NCBI RefSeq assembly: GCF_039724765.1
Contig: NZ_CP155729.1
Location: 3,791,501 to 3,855,500 of the forward strand
Direction of reading: 5' to 3'
Source of the DNA: Sagittula stellata E-37
Lineage (GTDB): Bacteria > Pseudomonadota > Alphaproteobacteria > Rhodobacterales > Rhodobacteraceae
Length of the DNA: 64,000 nucleotides
Positions 8,426 through 17,769 of the stretch are shown here, one piece after another (within the stretch, counting starts at the first letter, position 1; each line of letters begins with the position of its first letter). Under the pieces are notes generated by a model that was not told the DNA's origin, ran no database searches, and worked only from the letters and a program-made list of their open reading frames with translations. The position numbers and the translations under genes are program-made.

Positions 8426-9167
8426 ATTCCAACAGGCGGGTGCGGGCGGCTTTTGCAGCGGTTCTCAAGAACCCCTGATCGGATCCAGTCAAGACCCCGG
8501 TTGCGCCCAACGCGCGGAACGCGGTGGTGTCGGCGCGGTCGTTTGCGAGCACGAGGGCGGGCAGAGCGGCCGATTTCGCCGCCTTCAAAAGATGCGCGAC
8601 CGCGCGGTCGAGCCCGCCATCTTCTGCCGCCTCGCCCATGCTGGCCCCCAGATCCGCGCGACCGATGAAGACGGCGTCGAGCCCTTCTGTCGCGACAATC
8701 TCGTCCATGCGGTCGAGGGCTTCGGCATCTTCGATCATCGCGATGACGGCACTGCGCGCATCCTGCGCCGCCATATGGTCCGCCACGGGCACGCCGCCGA
8801 ACGCGCCTGCGCGGGTGGTGGGCGAGAGTCCACGGCCACCGGCATAGCGCGCAAGTGCGACGATCTCGCGGGCCACGGCGGCAGATGTCACATGCGGCAC
8901 CAACACGCCATCGGCGCCGCTGTCCAGCGCGCGCAGGATATCACCGGGCTGACGCACCCGCACCAGCCCCGCCATGCGATGCGCCCGGCAGGCCAGCAGG
9001 ATGGCATCCGTCGTCTCGGGGTTCAGCGGCGCATGTTCCTCGTCGATCACGACGAAGTCGAAGCCCAGAGAGCCGAGGATCTCGGCGGGCTGGGTCGAGG
9101 GGATCTTGAGGAAGGTCCCCAGCACCGGGTCGGGCGCGCGCAGGCGGGCGCGAAAACCGGCCCTCAT
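8424..9167 (-). CDS. HpcH/HpaI-type class II aldolase
   Basis: A 247-residue cytosolic metal-dependent aldolase of the HpaI/citrate-lyase-beta fold. Diagnostic parts are GTFLKIPS near residue 17, FVVIDEEHAP (38-47), VRVRQPGD, a metal-binding segment AVIAMIEDAEAL (about 143-154) with its glutamate, and FIGRADLGASMG (about 170-181). The family splits 4-hydroxy-2-oxo acids into pyruvate plus an aldehyde, which would fit the last step after ring cleavage. The start at 9167 overlaps the BKACE stop by four bases (ATGA). It is the last gene of the 14.9-8.4 kb catabolic run. The substrate is inferred. Confidence 0.9.
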   Translation of the reverse strand: MRAGFRARLRAPDPVLGTFLKIPSTQPAEILGSLGFDFVVIDEEHAPLNPETTDAILLACRAHRMAGLVRVRQPGDILRALDSGADGVLVPHVTSAAVAREIVALARYAGGRGLSPTTRAGAFGGVPVADHMAAQDARSAVIAMIEDAEALDRMDEIVATEGLDAVFIGRADLGASMGEAAEDGGLDRAVAHLLKAAKSAALPALVLANDRADTTAFRALGATGVLTGSDQGFLRTAAKAARTRLLE

Positions 9168-10099
9168 CCGAAGCACACCTTGTCCCGGCCCTTGGTCCCG
9201 AGGATCGCGCGCGCCTCGTCCGGGGTGGCGATCTCGTGGCCCAGGTCCTCGAGGATGCGTCGCATCTTGGTGACCATCTGCGCATTGCTCTCTGCAAGCT
9301 GACCCTTCGCGATGTAGAGGTTGTCCTCCAGCCCCACGCGGACATGACCGCCAAGGATCGCCCCCATGGTAACCAGCGGGAACTGCGACCGGCCCGCGCC
9401 CAGCACGGACAGCAGGTGATCGTCGCCGAAAAGCCGCACTGCCGTGGCGCGCATGTGCATCAGGTTTTCCGGGTCGGTGCCCTGCGCCCCCGTGACGCCA
9501 AAGATCGCCTGCACGAAGAATGGCGGCTTCACCAGGCCCCGATCCGCGAAATGCGCAAGGTTGTACAGGTGCCCGGTGTCGTAGCATTCGAACTCGAACC
9601 GGGTGCCCGTTTCGGACAGCCTGGCCAGAACCGTCTCGATCTGGGTGAAGGTGTTGGACATGATAAGGTCGCGGGTGCCGCGCAGGTAGCCGACCTCCCA
9701 CGGCTGCGGATCGCGGCAGCCCTTTTCCGCCGCCGAGATGTTGAAGTTGAACGACCCCATGTTGAGCGAAGCCAGTTCCGGCGCAGCCTGCACGGCGGGG
9801 GCGATGCGCGCCTCCATCGACATGCCCAGGCCGCCGCCGGTGGTGATGTTCACGATGGCATCCGTGGCCGCGTGGATGCGCGGCAGGAAGGCGGCGTAAT
9901 GCGCCGGGTCCTGACTGGGCGCGCCAGTCTCGGGCACGCGGGCGTGCAGGTGCAACACGGCGGCACCGGCCTCGGCGGCGGCGATGGCGCTCTCGGCGAT
10001 CTGGTCGGCGGTCACCGGAAGGTAAGGCGACATGGACGGCGTGTGGATGGAGCCGGTCACGGCGCAGCAAATGATGGTCTTTTTCGAAGTCCGGGGCAC
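9164..10099 (-). CDS. BKACE-family beta-keto acid cleavage enzyme (former DUF849)
   Basis: A 311-residue zinc-dependent enzyme. CCAVTGSIHTPSMSPYLPVT at the start, AVLHLHAR (about 47-54, two metal-binding histidines), NITTGGG and SVLGAGRSQFPL are the family signatures. BKACE enzymes condense a beta-keto acid with acetyl-CoA to give acetoacetate and a CoA thioester; the founding member is 3-keto-5-aminohexanoate cleavage protein. Specificity varies widely, so the substrate is open. It sits between the MetA-like channel gene and the HpaI aldolase gene in one operon, which hints at a side-chain-shortening step within an aromatic pathway. Confidence 0.93.
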   Translation of the reverse strand: MPRTSKKTIICCAVTGSIHTPSMSPYLPVTADQIAESAIAAAEAGAAVLHLHARVPETGAPSQDPAHYAAFLPRIHAATDAIVNITTGGGLGMSMEARIAPAVQAAPELASLNMGSFNFNISAAEKGCRDPQPWEVGYLRGTRDLIMSNTFTQIETVLARLSETGTRFEFECYDTGHLYNLAHFADRGLVKPPFFVQAIFGVTGAQGTDPENLMHMRATAVRLFGDDHLLSVLGAGRSQFPLVTMGAILGGHVRVGLEDNLYIAKGQLAESNAQMVTKMRRILEDLGHEIATPDEARAILGTKGRDKVCFG

Positions 10100-10153
10100 G
10101 GGGGAGTCCTTTGGTTTGGGACGGCCCGGATCGCCTCCGGGCCGTGGACGGGT

Positions 10154-11023
10154 TCAGAACACCTTCACAAGGCGCAGTTGCACGACGCTGTCGTATTCGA
10201 AGCCGCCTTCGACGTTGAAATCCTTGCCATACATCGCCTGGATCTGGGTCGTGGGGTTCAGGAAATGTGTGCCGTAGATGCGGGCCTGATCTCGATGGAC
10301 TTTCAGGCCGGTCTCGACGCCATTGACCTTCTGCTCACCGCCACGCTGGCCGGAATAGCCGATGGCGAGCGAGGTCGCGGGCCCCCATTGCTTGCGCAGC
10401 ATCGCCTGAAGCTGCCACGCAGGGGCGCGTTCGTATGTCTGCCCGTTCTCCGTGTGATCGCGCTGCAGGCCCACGTCCAGCACGCCGTCGACGTAGTACC
10501 CTCCGCCAAGCCCCTGAATCACACCGACCTGAGGCGTAATGGTGAAAGTGCCTTCGCCGATACCGATCCGTGCCGGATCATAGGCCCCGGTGGGCAAGGT
10601 CGCGAAGAGCGAGAAGCCCAGCGTCGTGCCGGTTTCCGGGTTGTCCGGCTGCACCGGCCAGAGCGTCAGGCCCAGCGTCAGATCGCCCACCCCTTCGGAG
10701 GTGTCCTGCTTGATCGTCCCGATGTTGGCCGTGTCGATGCTGGCAAACGGCGCCACCACGTGGAACGCGGCAGGCATGTCCCCCAGAGTGAAATAGTTCA
10801 GACTGCGCAGGATGGCGATGTCGGCCTCGAATTCGGACCCGGGGATCTGCTTGCCATCGACCGTCAGCTTGTCCGAGCTCAGGTGCTGCCAGTACAGCAT
10901 TCCCAGTGTCGTGCCGCTTGGCAGTATCGTGTAATCCGCCGGTCCCACGTCGATGGCTTGCGCCGGCGCGGCCGCCATGGCCAGCGCCACCGCAGCGGCG
11001 CCAAGGGTGTATGTCATCTTCAT
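10154..11023 (-). CDS. MetA-pathway (phenol_MetA_deg-like) outer-membrane channel protein
   Basis: A 289-residue secreted protein. The signal peptide MKMTYTLGAAAVALAMAAA ends at AQA (about 23), and a beta-rich mature region follows. YWQHLSSDKLTVDG, VGDLTLGLTLWP and FSLFATLPTGAYDP are typical of the transporter-like family annotated as 'phenol degradation meta-pathway protein'. The protein ends in a hydrophobic strand (VQLRLVKVF) with a terminal phenylalanine, as in outer-membrane barrels. Its position inside a ring-cleavage operon suggests uptake of a hydrophobic aromatic substrate across the outer membrane. Confidence 0.85.
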   Translation of the reverse strand: MKMTYTLGAAAVALAMAAAPAQAIDVGPADYTILPSGTTLGMLYWQHLSSDKLTVDGKQIPGSEFEADIAILRSLNYFTLGDMPAAFHVVAPFASIDTANIGTIKQDTSEGVGDLTLGLTLWPVQPDNPETGTTLGFSLFATLPTGAYDPARIGIGEGTFTITPQVGVIQGLGGGYYVDGVLDVGLQRDHTENGQTYERAPAWQLQAMLRKQWGPATSLAIGYSGQRGGEQKVNGVETGLKVHRDQARIYGTHFLNPTTQIQAMYGKDFNVEGGFEYDSVVQLRLVKVF

Positions 11024-11066
11024 AGGGTCTCCTCCCTGAAGTTTGCAAAGATGGGGAAAGCGGGGC

Positions 11067-11666
<600 letters not shown>

Positions 11667-12839
11667 TCAGAAGAGGGAGGGATCGGGCTCCAGACCCATC
11701 AATGCGCGTCCGAGGATCTGCGCGCATATGTCGTAATCGGTATAGGCATGCGCCGCCGTCATGTGGCTGTTGCGGAACAGGCGCTGCGCTTCGGCATCGT
11801 CGAACCATGCCGATCCGCCAGACGCTTCGAACAGGCGGTCCACCGCCGCCACGAACATCTTGACCGCATAGGCCTGATTGGTCCGCCAGAAGGCCATCTG
11901 CGTCGGCGTCGGGTATGCGTGGCGTTCGGCATGGTCGCGCATCTCGGCCCATGTCTTTTCCAGAAAGGCACGGCCCGCGGCCACCTGATGGGTGCTTTCG
12001 GCAAGACGCATGCAGGCCGGGATCGACTGGCCCACCTTCGCCCCAGTGTATGCGCGCACGCGGCCCTGCGTGCGTTCGGTATACAGCTCGATCATGCGCT
12101 CCGCGATGCCAAGGCTGACCGCCGAGAAGCAGCTTGCAAAGACGTAGATGAAGGGCACGTGATAGATCTGGCTGTCGGGATAGAGCGCGCCACCCGCCGA
12201 GGTCAGCGTCATCAGCGCGGGCACGCTTTCGATGCGGTGGTTCGGTACAAAGGCATCCTTGACCACCAGCGTCTTCGACCCGGTGCCGCGCATCCCGGCG
12301 GTGAACCAGTTGTCCTTGATCTCGTAATCGCTGCGCGGCACGATGGCAAAACTGTAGACCTTGCCCAACTCCGCATCGTCACGCAGGAACCCGAGGATCG
12401 CCCAGGTCGCGTGATCGCAGCCGGAGGACCAGCCGAATTCACCGGAGAAGCGCACGCCGCCCTCCACTTCGGTGGACTTGCCATAAGGAGCGATGGACGA
12501 AGAGGACAGCGTGTCCGGGTCGTCGCCCCAGATCTCGTCCTGCAACTCCTTCGAGTAAAGCGCGATCTGGTGCGCATGCTCCGCCAGCAGCGAAAAGGCC
12601 CAAGCGGTCGATCCGCAGGCGGTGGCGATCAGCGCGATGCAGTTCTCGAAGTCGGGCACCGGCATTTCCAGACCGCCGTAGGCCTTTGGCTGAAAGGCCC
12701 GGTGCAGGCCGATGTCCTTGAGCAGCGCGATGTTCTCGGCCGGGACCATGCGGTCCTCTTCGGCCTTTGGCGCGTTGGCCTTGATCTGTGGCAGGACCGC
12801 GCGAACGCGGTCGATCATCGGTGTGGTGTCGTCAAACAT
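11667..12839 (-). CDS. Flavin-dependent aromatic monooxygenase, oxygenase component (HsaA-like)
   Basis: A 390-residue group D flavoprotein with the acyl-CoA dehydrogenase fold. It has an N-terminal helical domain (QPKAYGGLEMPVPDF near 50), a mid domain (SSGCDHATWAILG about 138-150) and TAGMRGTGSKTLVVKDAFVP (about 190-209), all typical of 3-HSA/4-hydroxyphenylacetate-type hydroxylases. The enzyme uses reduced flavin from the adjacent reductase plus O2 to ortho-hydroxylate a phenol to a catechol. A GGAGGA site precedes the ATG. An extradiol dioxygenase and hydrolase upstream in the same run would process the catechol product. The aromatic substrate is unknown. Confidence 0.9.
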   Translation of the reverse strand: MFDDTTPMIDRVRAVLPQIKANAPKAEEDRMVPAENIALLKDIGLHRAFQPKAYGGLEMPVPDFENCIALIATACGSTAWAFSLLAEHAHQIALYSKELQDEIWGDDPDTLSSSSIAPYGKSTEVEGGVRFSGEFGWSSGCDHATWAILGFLRDDAELGKVYSFAIVPRSDYEIKDNWFTAGMRGTGSKTLVVKDAFVPNHRIESVPALMTLTSAGGALYPDSQIYHVPFIYVFASCFSAVSLGIAERMIELYTERTQGRVRAYTGAKVGQSIPACMRLAESTHQVAAGRAFLEKTWAEMRDHAERHAYPTPTQMAFWRTNQAYAVKMFVAAVDRLFEASGGSAWFDDAEAQRLFRNSHMTAAHAYTDYDICAQILGRALMGLEPDPSLF

Positions 12840-12862
12840 GGGTGGTCTCCTCCCTATGCGGT

Positions 12863-13537
12863 TCAGTCAGTCAGGAATGCGATGGCCGCGTCGCGAAAGC
12901 GGTCGTCGGCGGTCAGGCCGACGTGACCGGGGCCATCGATCAGCTGGTGCGTGGCGCCCGGCAGGGCCGAGACGAGCCGCGCGTCGGGCTGTGCCACGGC
13001 ATCTGCGCGGCTGTTGAAGATCAGGATCGGCGCCGTTGCGGCGGCGAGGCGCGCCTCGGTCAGGACCGGGTTGGCGGGCCTCTCCAGCACGGCGGCCAGA
13101 CAGGCCGGGTCCGATCCGCTTTTGGCCGCGTAAGCCAGAAGCGCTGCGACCTGCGGCGGGTGTTCCGCCGTCTCACCACGCAGCGCCGCGACAATGGCCG
13201 GACCGGCGGCTTCGGGGGCAAAGAGGTTGTCGCCGATCCCGCCTAGCACCAGCCTGCCGTGCGCGCCGGGATTGCGTGCCTCCAGTTCCAGCAGCAGCTT
13301 GGTTCCCAGCGAAAACCCGATCGCCCCGTGCAGACCGGCGGGCAGTTTCGCGGCGAGGTCGCTGGCAAGGTCGGCATAGGCCTGCGCGTCATGCGGGCCG
13401 CCCTGTGGCCCGTGGCCCGCGACGTCGACGCCGACCGGCTCGAACCCCGCGTCGCGCAGCGCCGCGTCCCAGCCATCGGCCTGCCATGTGGCGGCGTAGG
13501 AGCCGCCCCAGCCGTGGACAAGAGCAACCTGTCTCAT
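12863..13537 (-). CDS. Alpha/beta hydrolase
   Basis: A 224-residue soluble hydrolase. HGWGGS (8-13) is the oxyanion loop, GFSLGT (about 93-98) carries the nucleophile serine, and GPGHVGLT (about 203-210) carries the catalytic histidine; an aspartate in FNSRADAVAQPDA completes the triad. In a ring-cleavage operon it may hydrolyse the C-C bond of the meta-cleavage product, but at 224 residues it is shorter than typical MCP hydrolases (about 280-290), so a thioesterase or lactonase role is possible. Its start overlaps the stop of the NTF2-like gene by four bases. Confidence 0.88.
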   Translation of the reverse strand: MRQVALVHGWGGSYAATWQADGWDAALRDAGFEPVGVDVAGHGPQGGPHDAQAYADLASDLAAKLPAGLHGAIGFSLGTKLLLELEARNPGAHGRLVLGGIGDNLFAPEAAGPAIVAALRGETAEHPPQVAALLAYAAKSGSDPACLAAVLERPANPVLTEARLAAATAPILIFNSRADAVAQPDARLVSALPGATHQLIDGPGHVGLTADDRFRDAAIAFLTD

Positions 13538-14004
13538 GCCGGGACTCCCTTGGCCGCCTGCGCGGCCTTTGTCAGGTCGGGCGTGTCGGCCCCGGCAAAG
13601 ACCAGCGCCCCGCGCACCTCGCGAAACCGCCAGCCGTCCGGCGTCTCGACGCAGTCAAAGGTGAAGTCCGCCAGCGAGGACGGCGCCTCCAAGGGCAAGG
13701 GGCGTGTCCCCGTGCCGGAGAACACCGTCACCGTCGCGGCGAGCCTGGTGCCCTCGCCGGGCAGCGCCCGCAGGTTGGTGCACAGATGCCGGGTCGCGCG
13801 CTGCCGCTCGGCGGACAGTTTGCGGCGGGCGGCAAAGTAGCGGGACAATTCCTCCGTTCCCTCGGCGCGAAAGCTTTCGATCACCAGCGCGCCTTCGGGG
13901 GTGAACAGCGCCGCGCCGGGCGTGTCGTCCACCTCGTCCACCACCGCCCAGAAGCGCAGGACAAGGTCCTGCGCCGCCAGGAAGGTGTCAGCCGACAGGC
14001 TCAC
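13534..14004 (-). CDS. NTF2/SnoaL-like protein
   Basis: A 156-residue single-domain protein: an N-terminal helix pair (FLAAQDLVLRFWAVVDEVDD), then LFTPEGALVI and later strands DFTFDCVETPDGWRFREVRG, the layout of SnoaL-like or aromatic-ring-hydroxylating-dioxygenase beta-type cone folds. These proteins serve as small isomerases, cyclases or structural subunits. It is translationally coupled on both sides (stop/start overlaps with the hydrolase and with the extradiol dioxygenase gene). Its role in the pathway is unassigned. Confidence 0.82.
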   Translation of the reverse strand: MSLSADTFLAAQDLVLRFWAVVDEVDDTPGAALFTPEGALVIESFRAEGTEELSRYFAARRKLSAERQRATRHLCTNLRALPGEGTRLAATVTVFSGTGTRPLPLEAPSSLADFTFDCVETPDGWRFREVRGALVFAGADTPDLTKAAQAAKGVPA

Positions 14005-14915
14005 GATCCCACCGTCATGAAGGTCTCAGCCATCTCGTAGCCCCAGCCGTTCATCACGTCCGTCAGTTGCTCGGGCGCGATGTCCACGTCGAGCGGGGTC
14101 GCGTCGTCGGCGAATTGCTCCATCCCCGACGAGAACTCGTTGCGATTGCCGAAGGGGTCGAAGGCATAGGCGTAGTTGTTGGTGCCGAAGCCCGTGGACT
14201 TGCCCAGTCCCGCATTGTGCCGCCCCGGCCCGAATTCCCAGCGATGGCCCGTTTCCATCAGCCGGTCCGACAGGCGGAAGTAGTGGTTGCCGTCCTCCAC
14301 CGCAAAGGCCACGTGATGCAGCCGGTCCGAGGGCCGCACCGCCCGCATATAAGCGATGTCATGGTCATAGGCCGAACCGCGCAGCCAGATGCCCGCCAGT
14401 TGCCCGCCGACGGAAATGTTCAGGGACGACTTGAAGCCGATCATCATCAGGAAGTCGCGCATCACCGCCGGGTCGACTTCGCCCAGCAGGTTGATGTGGT
14501 CCATGTCGGTCGGGATGTGCGAGCCCTTGGCGTCGAAGTCCGAGACGCCCGCGCGGCGCTCGGCCCCGCCGGTGCACAGCCGCAATTCGTGGCCCGAGGG
14601 GAGGTGAAACTTCAGCGTCGCGCCCTCGCCCGGGCGGCTGTCGCCGTTCAGACGCTCTGCGGCCACGCCTTCCTTTTTCAGGATGCTCTCGACCCGGTCG
14701 AGATCCTCCTGGTCATCGACACCGAAGGTGAAGTTCTCCAGCGATTGCGTGCCCTTGACCAGCGTGATGTCGGCGGCCTTGCCGCGGCAGGCAAGGTGGA
14801 CGGTGTCGGCGTCGCGCGACAGCACGGTCAGGCCCAGCACGTCCTCGTACCAGGCAAGTGCCTTTCCAAGATCGCCGACCCTGACGGCGGCGTGGTCGAT
14901 ACGGTTGATCCCCAT
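14001..14915 (-). CDS. Extradiol ring-cleavage dioxygenase, VOC family (HsaC/catechol 2,3-dioxygenase-like)
   Basis: A 304-residue Fe(II) type I extradiol dioxygenase built of two vicinal-oxygen-chelate modules. The N-terminal module begins INRIDHAAVRVGDL. The C-terminal module carries the metal ligands: His in TDMDHINLLGEV (about 145-156), His in RLHHVAFAVED (about 210) and Glu in DPFGNRNEF (about 265). It opens a catechol ring next to the diol with O2. The start MGINRIDH at 14915 was chosen over an upstream ATG because it fits the family beginning. It is the first gene of the catabolic operon, divergent from the TetR gene. Confidence 0.92.
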   Translation of the reverse strand: MGINRIDHAAVRVGDLGKALAWYEDVLGLTVLSRDADTVHLACRGKAADITLVKGTQSLENFTFGVDDQEDLDRVESILKKEGVAAERLNGDSRPGEGATLKFHLPSGHELRLCTGGAERRAGVSDFDAKGSHIPTDMDHINLLGEVDPAVMRDFLMMIGFKSSLNISVGGQLAGIWLRGSAYDHDIAYMRAVRPSDRLHHVAFAVEDGNHYFRLSDRLMETGHRWEFGPGRHNAGLGKSTGFGTNNYAYAFDPFGNRNEFSSGMEQFADDATPLDVDIAPEQLTDVMNGWGYEMAETFMTVGS

Positions 14916-15207
14916 GATGTGATCCTTCTCTTTGTCAATAGTGTTCGGGACGGTCGCCGTGTCGGCGCCGTGTGACGGCGGACGCAGAACGCCCACCAAT
15001 GACCAGGCAAACTGGAGCCATCGCGCCCGGACGGGTGCGTCTCGCGCGCTGTGGTGCTGGTCACGGAAATGTCGGGTGATGGCGCTTTATCGCGCCTGCC
15101 GGTGGCTTAGCCCGGTCGGTGTCGTCTGATCATGTCCTCCCTGCGGGCTCTCCCGGGCCCTCGTTGCCGGCAGCCCTCCAGCCGCCATGTCCAAAGCCTA
15201 CGACAGA

Positions 15208-15236
15208 TTGTAATTTGAACAAATAGTCATTTTAAT
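15208..15236 (+). promoter_or_regulatory. AT-rich promoter/operator region between the dioxygenase operon and the TetR gene
   Basis: In otherwise GC-rich DNA, 15205-15240 is strikingly AT-rich. TTGTAA (15208-15213), a 17-base spacer and TTTAAT (15231-15236) make a plausible promoter toward the TetR gene. TTTGAACAAA inside the spacer is a near-palindrome that could be an operator. The whole 14916-15354 gap separates the divergent starts and contains no ORF I would call. Operator function is inferred. Confidence 0.4.
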
Positions 15237-15354
15237 AATTCCGCAGCGTGGAATTGGCGCGGAGGTGCGGCTTCGGGGTGGCCCCGACGCTGCGGCTGCG
15301 GCATACCTCGGACGTTGCCAGTCGAAGTCCCTTGTCAGAGGCCCTGTTTCGCCC

Positions 15355-16098
15355 ATGTCAGAAAACACCGAGAACGCCGACGAGGTCATTGTCCGCATGG
15401 GCTACCGCACCGCACGGACCAGTCGCCGTGCAGAGATCGGTGCCGCGCGCCGGGCCAAGTCGCGCAACACGATCCTCACCGCCGCCTTCGCCTGCTACGG
15501 GCGTGCGGACGGACGCATTGTGCGGATCGAGGACATCTGCAAGGCGGCGGGCGTGGCGCGGGGCACCTTCTACAACCACTTCGACGATCTCGAAGCGCTC
15601 CGCTACCAGTTGCTCGAAGAAATGACCGGGGAATTCGACCGCGCCGTGCATCACATGTTCGGCGCGCTGGAAAATGCCGCCGAACAGAGCGCCGTCGCCA
15701 TCCGCTACTACCTGCACGCGGCGGAAAAGAACCCCGCATGGGGCTGGGCGATGATCCACTCCAGCGCGCCGGGGCATACCTTCGGCGAGATGGTCTGGCA
15801 CAACTCGCTGGTGACGATCCGGCGCGGGGTGGAGGAAGGGCTGTTCCACATCTCCACGGCAGAGATCGGGCGCGACATCCTGATGGGCGCGGTCGCGGCG
15901 GCCATGGTGTCGATCACCAGCGGCGCGACCCCCGGCGACTACCCGGAACAGGTCTCCGAACACATTTTGATGGCCTTCGGCATGTCCCGGGACGCGGCGC
16001 GCGAGTTGTCACGCCGCCCCCTGCCCGCGCTGCCGCCGATCGCGCATGACACCATCGTCATCGCCTCGATGCCCGCGCTGGGGGACATCGCGGATTAG
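15355..16098 (+). CDS. TetR-family transcriptional regulator
   Basis: A 247-residue regulator. The helix-turn-helix domain spans about residues 38-80: NTILTAAFACYG, then IVRIEDICKAAGVARGTFYNHFDDLEAL, the standard TetR HTH. A ligand-binding helical domain follows (AAEKNPAWGWAMIHSSAPG). It starts MSENTENADEV at 15355. It is transcribed divergently from the extradiol dioxygenase operon, the usual arrangement for a local repressor relieved by a pathway intermediate. It converges with the cupin-like gene, with only two bases between stops. Confidence 0.92.
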   Translation: MSENTENADEVIVRMGYRTARTSRRAEIGAARRAKSRNTILTAAFACYGRADGRIVRIEDICKAAGVARGTFYNHFDDLEALRYQLLEEMTGEFDRAVHHMFGALENAAEQSAVAIRYYLHAAEKNPAWGWAMIHSSAPGHTFGEMVWHNSLVTIRRGVEEGLFHISTAEIGRDILMGAVAAAMVSITSGATPGDYPEQVSEHILMAFGMSRDAARELSRRPLPALPPIAHDTIVIASMPALGDIAD

Positions 16099-16100
16099 GG

Positions 16101-17009
16101 TCACTCGATCTCGGTCCGCGCCAAGGGGTAATCGGCGGCGTTCAGCACCCAGCCGTCCTTTGTCGAGAAATCCATGCGCGGCGGCGAGAAGATGTCGACG
16201 ATCTGCGTCGCCTCCGAGGTCCACAGCGTCGTGTGGATCGCGGGCGGCGGCAGGACCGTCACCGAGGGGCTGGCGCAACGGACATGCATGTCTGGCAGCC
16301 ACTCCGCCATGTCGGACGTCCAGGGCCAGCGCAGGAAATGTTCGAAATCCCCCTCCAGCGTCAGGCTGACCTGCTCGAAACTGGCGTGGTAATGCGGCGA
16401 GACTTTCGCGGCATCGCGCGGCGCGGGAAAGCGCGGCAGCACGTTCACCATCATCGTCGTGCAGCGGAAGATGCGGCCAAAGCGCCCCGGTTCCTCGGGC
16501 ACGTCGAGGTCATAGGCACGCAGGCGAAACCCACCCTCCGGATCTGGCCATTGCTGGAACGGCGGAATGTTCGGATTGGCCGGGATCTCCGGGTTCGCAC
16601 ATTGCGCCACGAGATCGGCGGAGCGCGTGGTGTAGAGAAAGCTCACCAGCCCGGTGCCACGGACCGTCACGGTGCTGTCTCCCGGCGGGACGACAAACAG
16701 GTGGTTGCCCGGATGGTCGCTGACCGTGCCCTTTGCCGTCTCGATATCGAAACGGACGTCGGCGTCGGTCGAGAATACCATGTACTCGTCCAACTGCCCT
16801 CTGCGGGCAAAGGTGGCGGCGCCCTCCAGACGGACCAGCCTGACCACAAGGTTGGTGCAGCGCATCATCCACGCCTGCCAGCCGTCCCCCGTCAGCTGCG
16901 GCGGCTCCTGGCTGAAATCGCCCACTTCCGGGCCGCAGAACGGTCCGGAAAAGCTGCGCTCTTTCGCCATGGAGGTCAGTGCCTTGCGCGGATCGCTGTC
17001 ATCGAACAT
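16101..17009 (-). CDS. Cupin-like (RmlC-fold) protein
   Basis: A 302-residue soluble protein beginning MFDDSDPRKALTSMAKE. Two beta-rich halves are visible: LDEYMVFSTDADVRFD...GNHLFVVPPGDSTVTV (about 74-117) and SPHYHASFEQVSLTLEGDFEH (about 208-228). The second half carries an HxH...E cupin metal site. It may be a bicupin dioxygenase or a sensor of an acid intermediate. It lies between the TetR gene and a quinone-reductase-like gene. I do not assign a substrate. Confidence 0.8.
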   Translation of the reverse strand: MFDDSDPRKALTSMAKERSFSGPFCGPEVGDFSQEPPQLTGDGWQAWMMRCTNLVVRLVRLEGAATFARRGQLDEYMVFSTDADVRFDIETAKGTVSDHPGNHLFVVPPGDSTVTVRGTGLVSFLYTTRSADLVAQCANPEIPANPNIPPFQQWPDPEGGFRLRAYDLDVPEEPGRFGRIFRCTTMMVNVLPRFPAPRDAAKVSPHYHASFEQVSLTLEGDFEHFLRWPWTSDMAEWLPDMHVRCASPSVTVLPPPAIHTTLWTSEATQIVDIFSPPRMDFSTKDGWVLNAADYPLARTEIE

Positions 17010-17166
17010 GGGGGGCCTGTGTCTTGTCTGCGGTGGTCTTCCACCTCGCATGACGGACCACGCGACGCACGGGAAACGCGAGCGTGTTCCACGGTGCGGA
17101 ATTGCGCGGGCGCGCGCTTGAGCGCCTTCGCGGGCGGTGCCACCACAGGCAGAAACGGAGGCCCCC

Positions 17167-17769
17167 ATGACCCGAACGCTCGTCATTCTTGCCCACCCCG
17201 ACATGGGCCGCAGCCGCATCAGCCGCCGCTGGGCCGAGGCCATTCGCGCCGCAGGCGACATCACGTTGCACGATCTCTACGCGCGTTACCCCAACGGGCA
17301 GATCGACGGAGAGGCCGAGCGGCAGCTGGTCACCGACCACGACCGCATCGTGCTGCAATTTCCGCTGACGTGGTATTCCTGCCCGCCGCTGCTGTCGGTC
17401 TGGCAAACCGAGATCATGAAACGCGGCTGGGCCTACGGTCCCGGCGGGCGGGCGCTGCGGCTCAAGACACTGGGCATCGCGGTCTCCACCGGATCGAACG
17501 GCCGCGACTACCAGCCGGACGGCCGATACGGCCGGACGCTGGATGAGGTCACCGTGCCCTTCGAGCTGATGGCCGTCCACACCGGCATGCACTATCTGCC
17601 GCTCTTTACCCTGACCGGCGCGCGCGAATGCGATGACGCGGCGCTTGCCGCCTCCGCGCAGACCTACCTCCACCATCTCCGGCTCGCCGAACCGCGCCTC
17701 ATCGCGTCCGGCAAGGACGACGACCGCGCGCGCACCGTCTACCCCGGGGATACGGCCGCTCACACGTAG
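17167..17769 (+). CDS. NAD(P)H:quinone oxidoreductase-like flavoprotein (KefF/MdaB type)
   Basis: A 200-residue flavodoxin-fold oxidoreductase. LVILAHPDMGRSRISRR near the start (phosphate loop), then FPLTWYSCPPLLSVWQTEIM and RGWAYGPGG, are characteristic of the family that reduces quinones with NAD(P)H using FMN/FAD. It could protect against quinones formed from catechols. The start MTRTLVIL at 17167 follows the family. It overlaps the 3' end of the convergent IclR gene by ten bases. Confidence 0.9.
   Translation: MTRTLVILAHPDMGRSRISRRWAEAIRAAGDITLHDLYARYPNGQIDGEAERQLVTDHDRIVLQFPLTWYSCPPLLSVWQTEIMKRGWAYGPGGRALRLKTLGIAVSTGSNGRDYQPDGRYGRTLDEVTVPFELMAVHTGMHYLPLFTLTGARECDDAALAASAQTYLHHLRLAEPRLIASGKDDDRARTVYPGDTAAHT

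Noticed and set aside
8020..8427. A 135-codon minus-strand frame as a gene
   Set aside because: It overlaps the recombinase remnant on the other strand, has no motif and no ribosome site.
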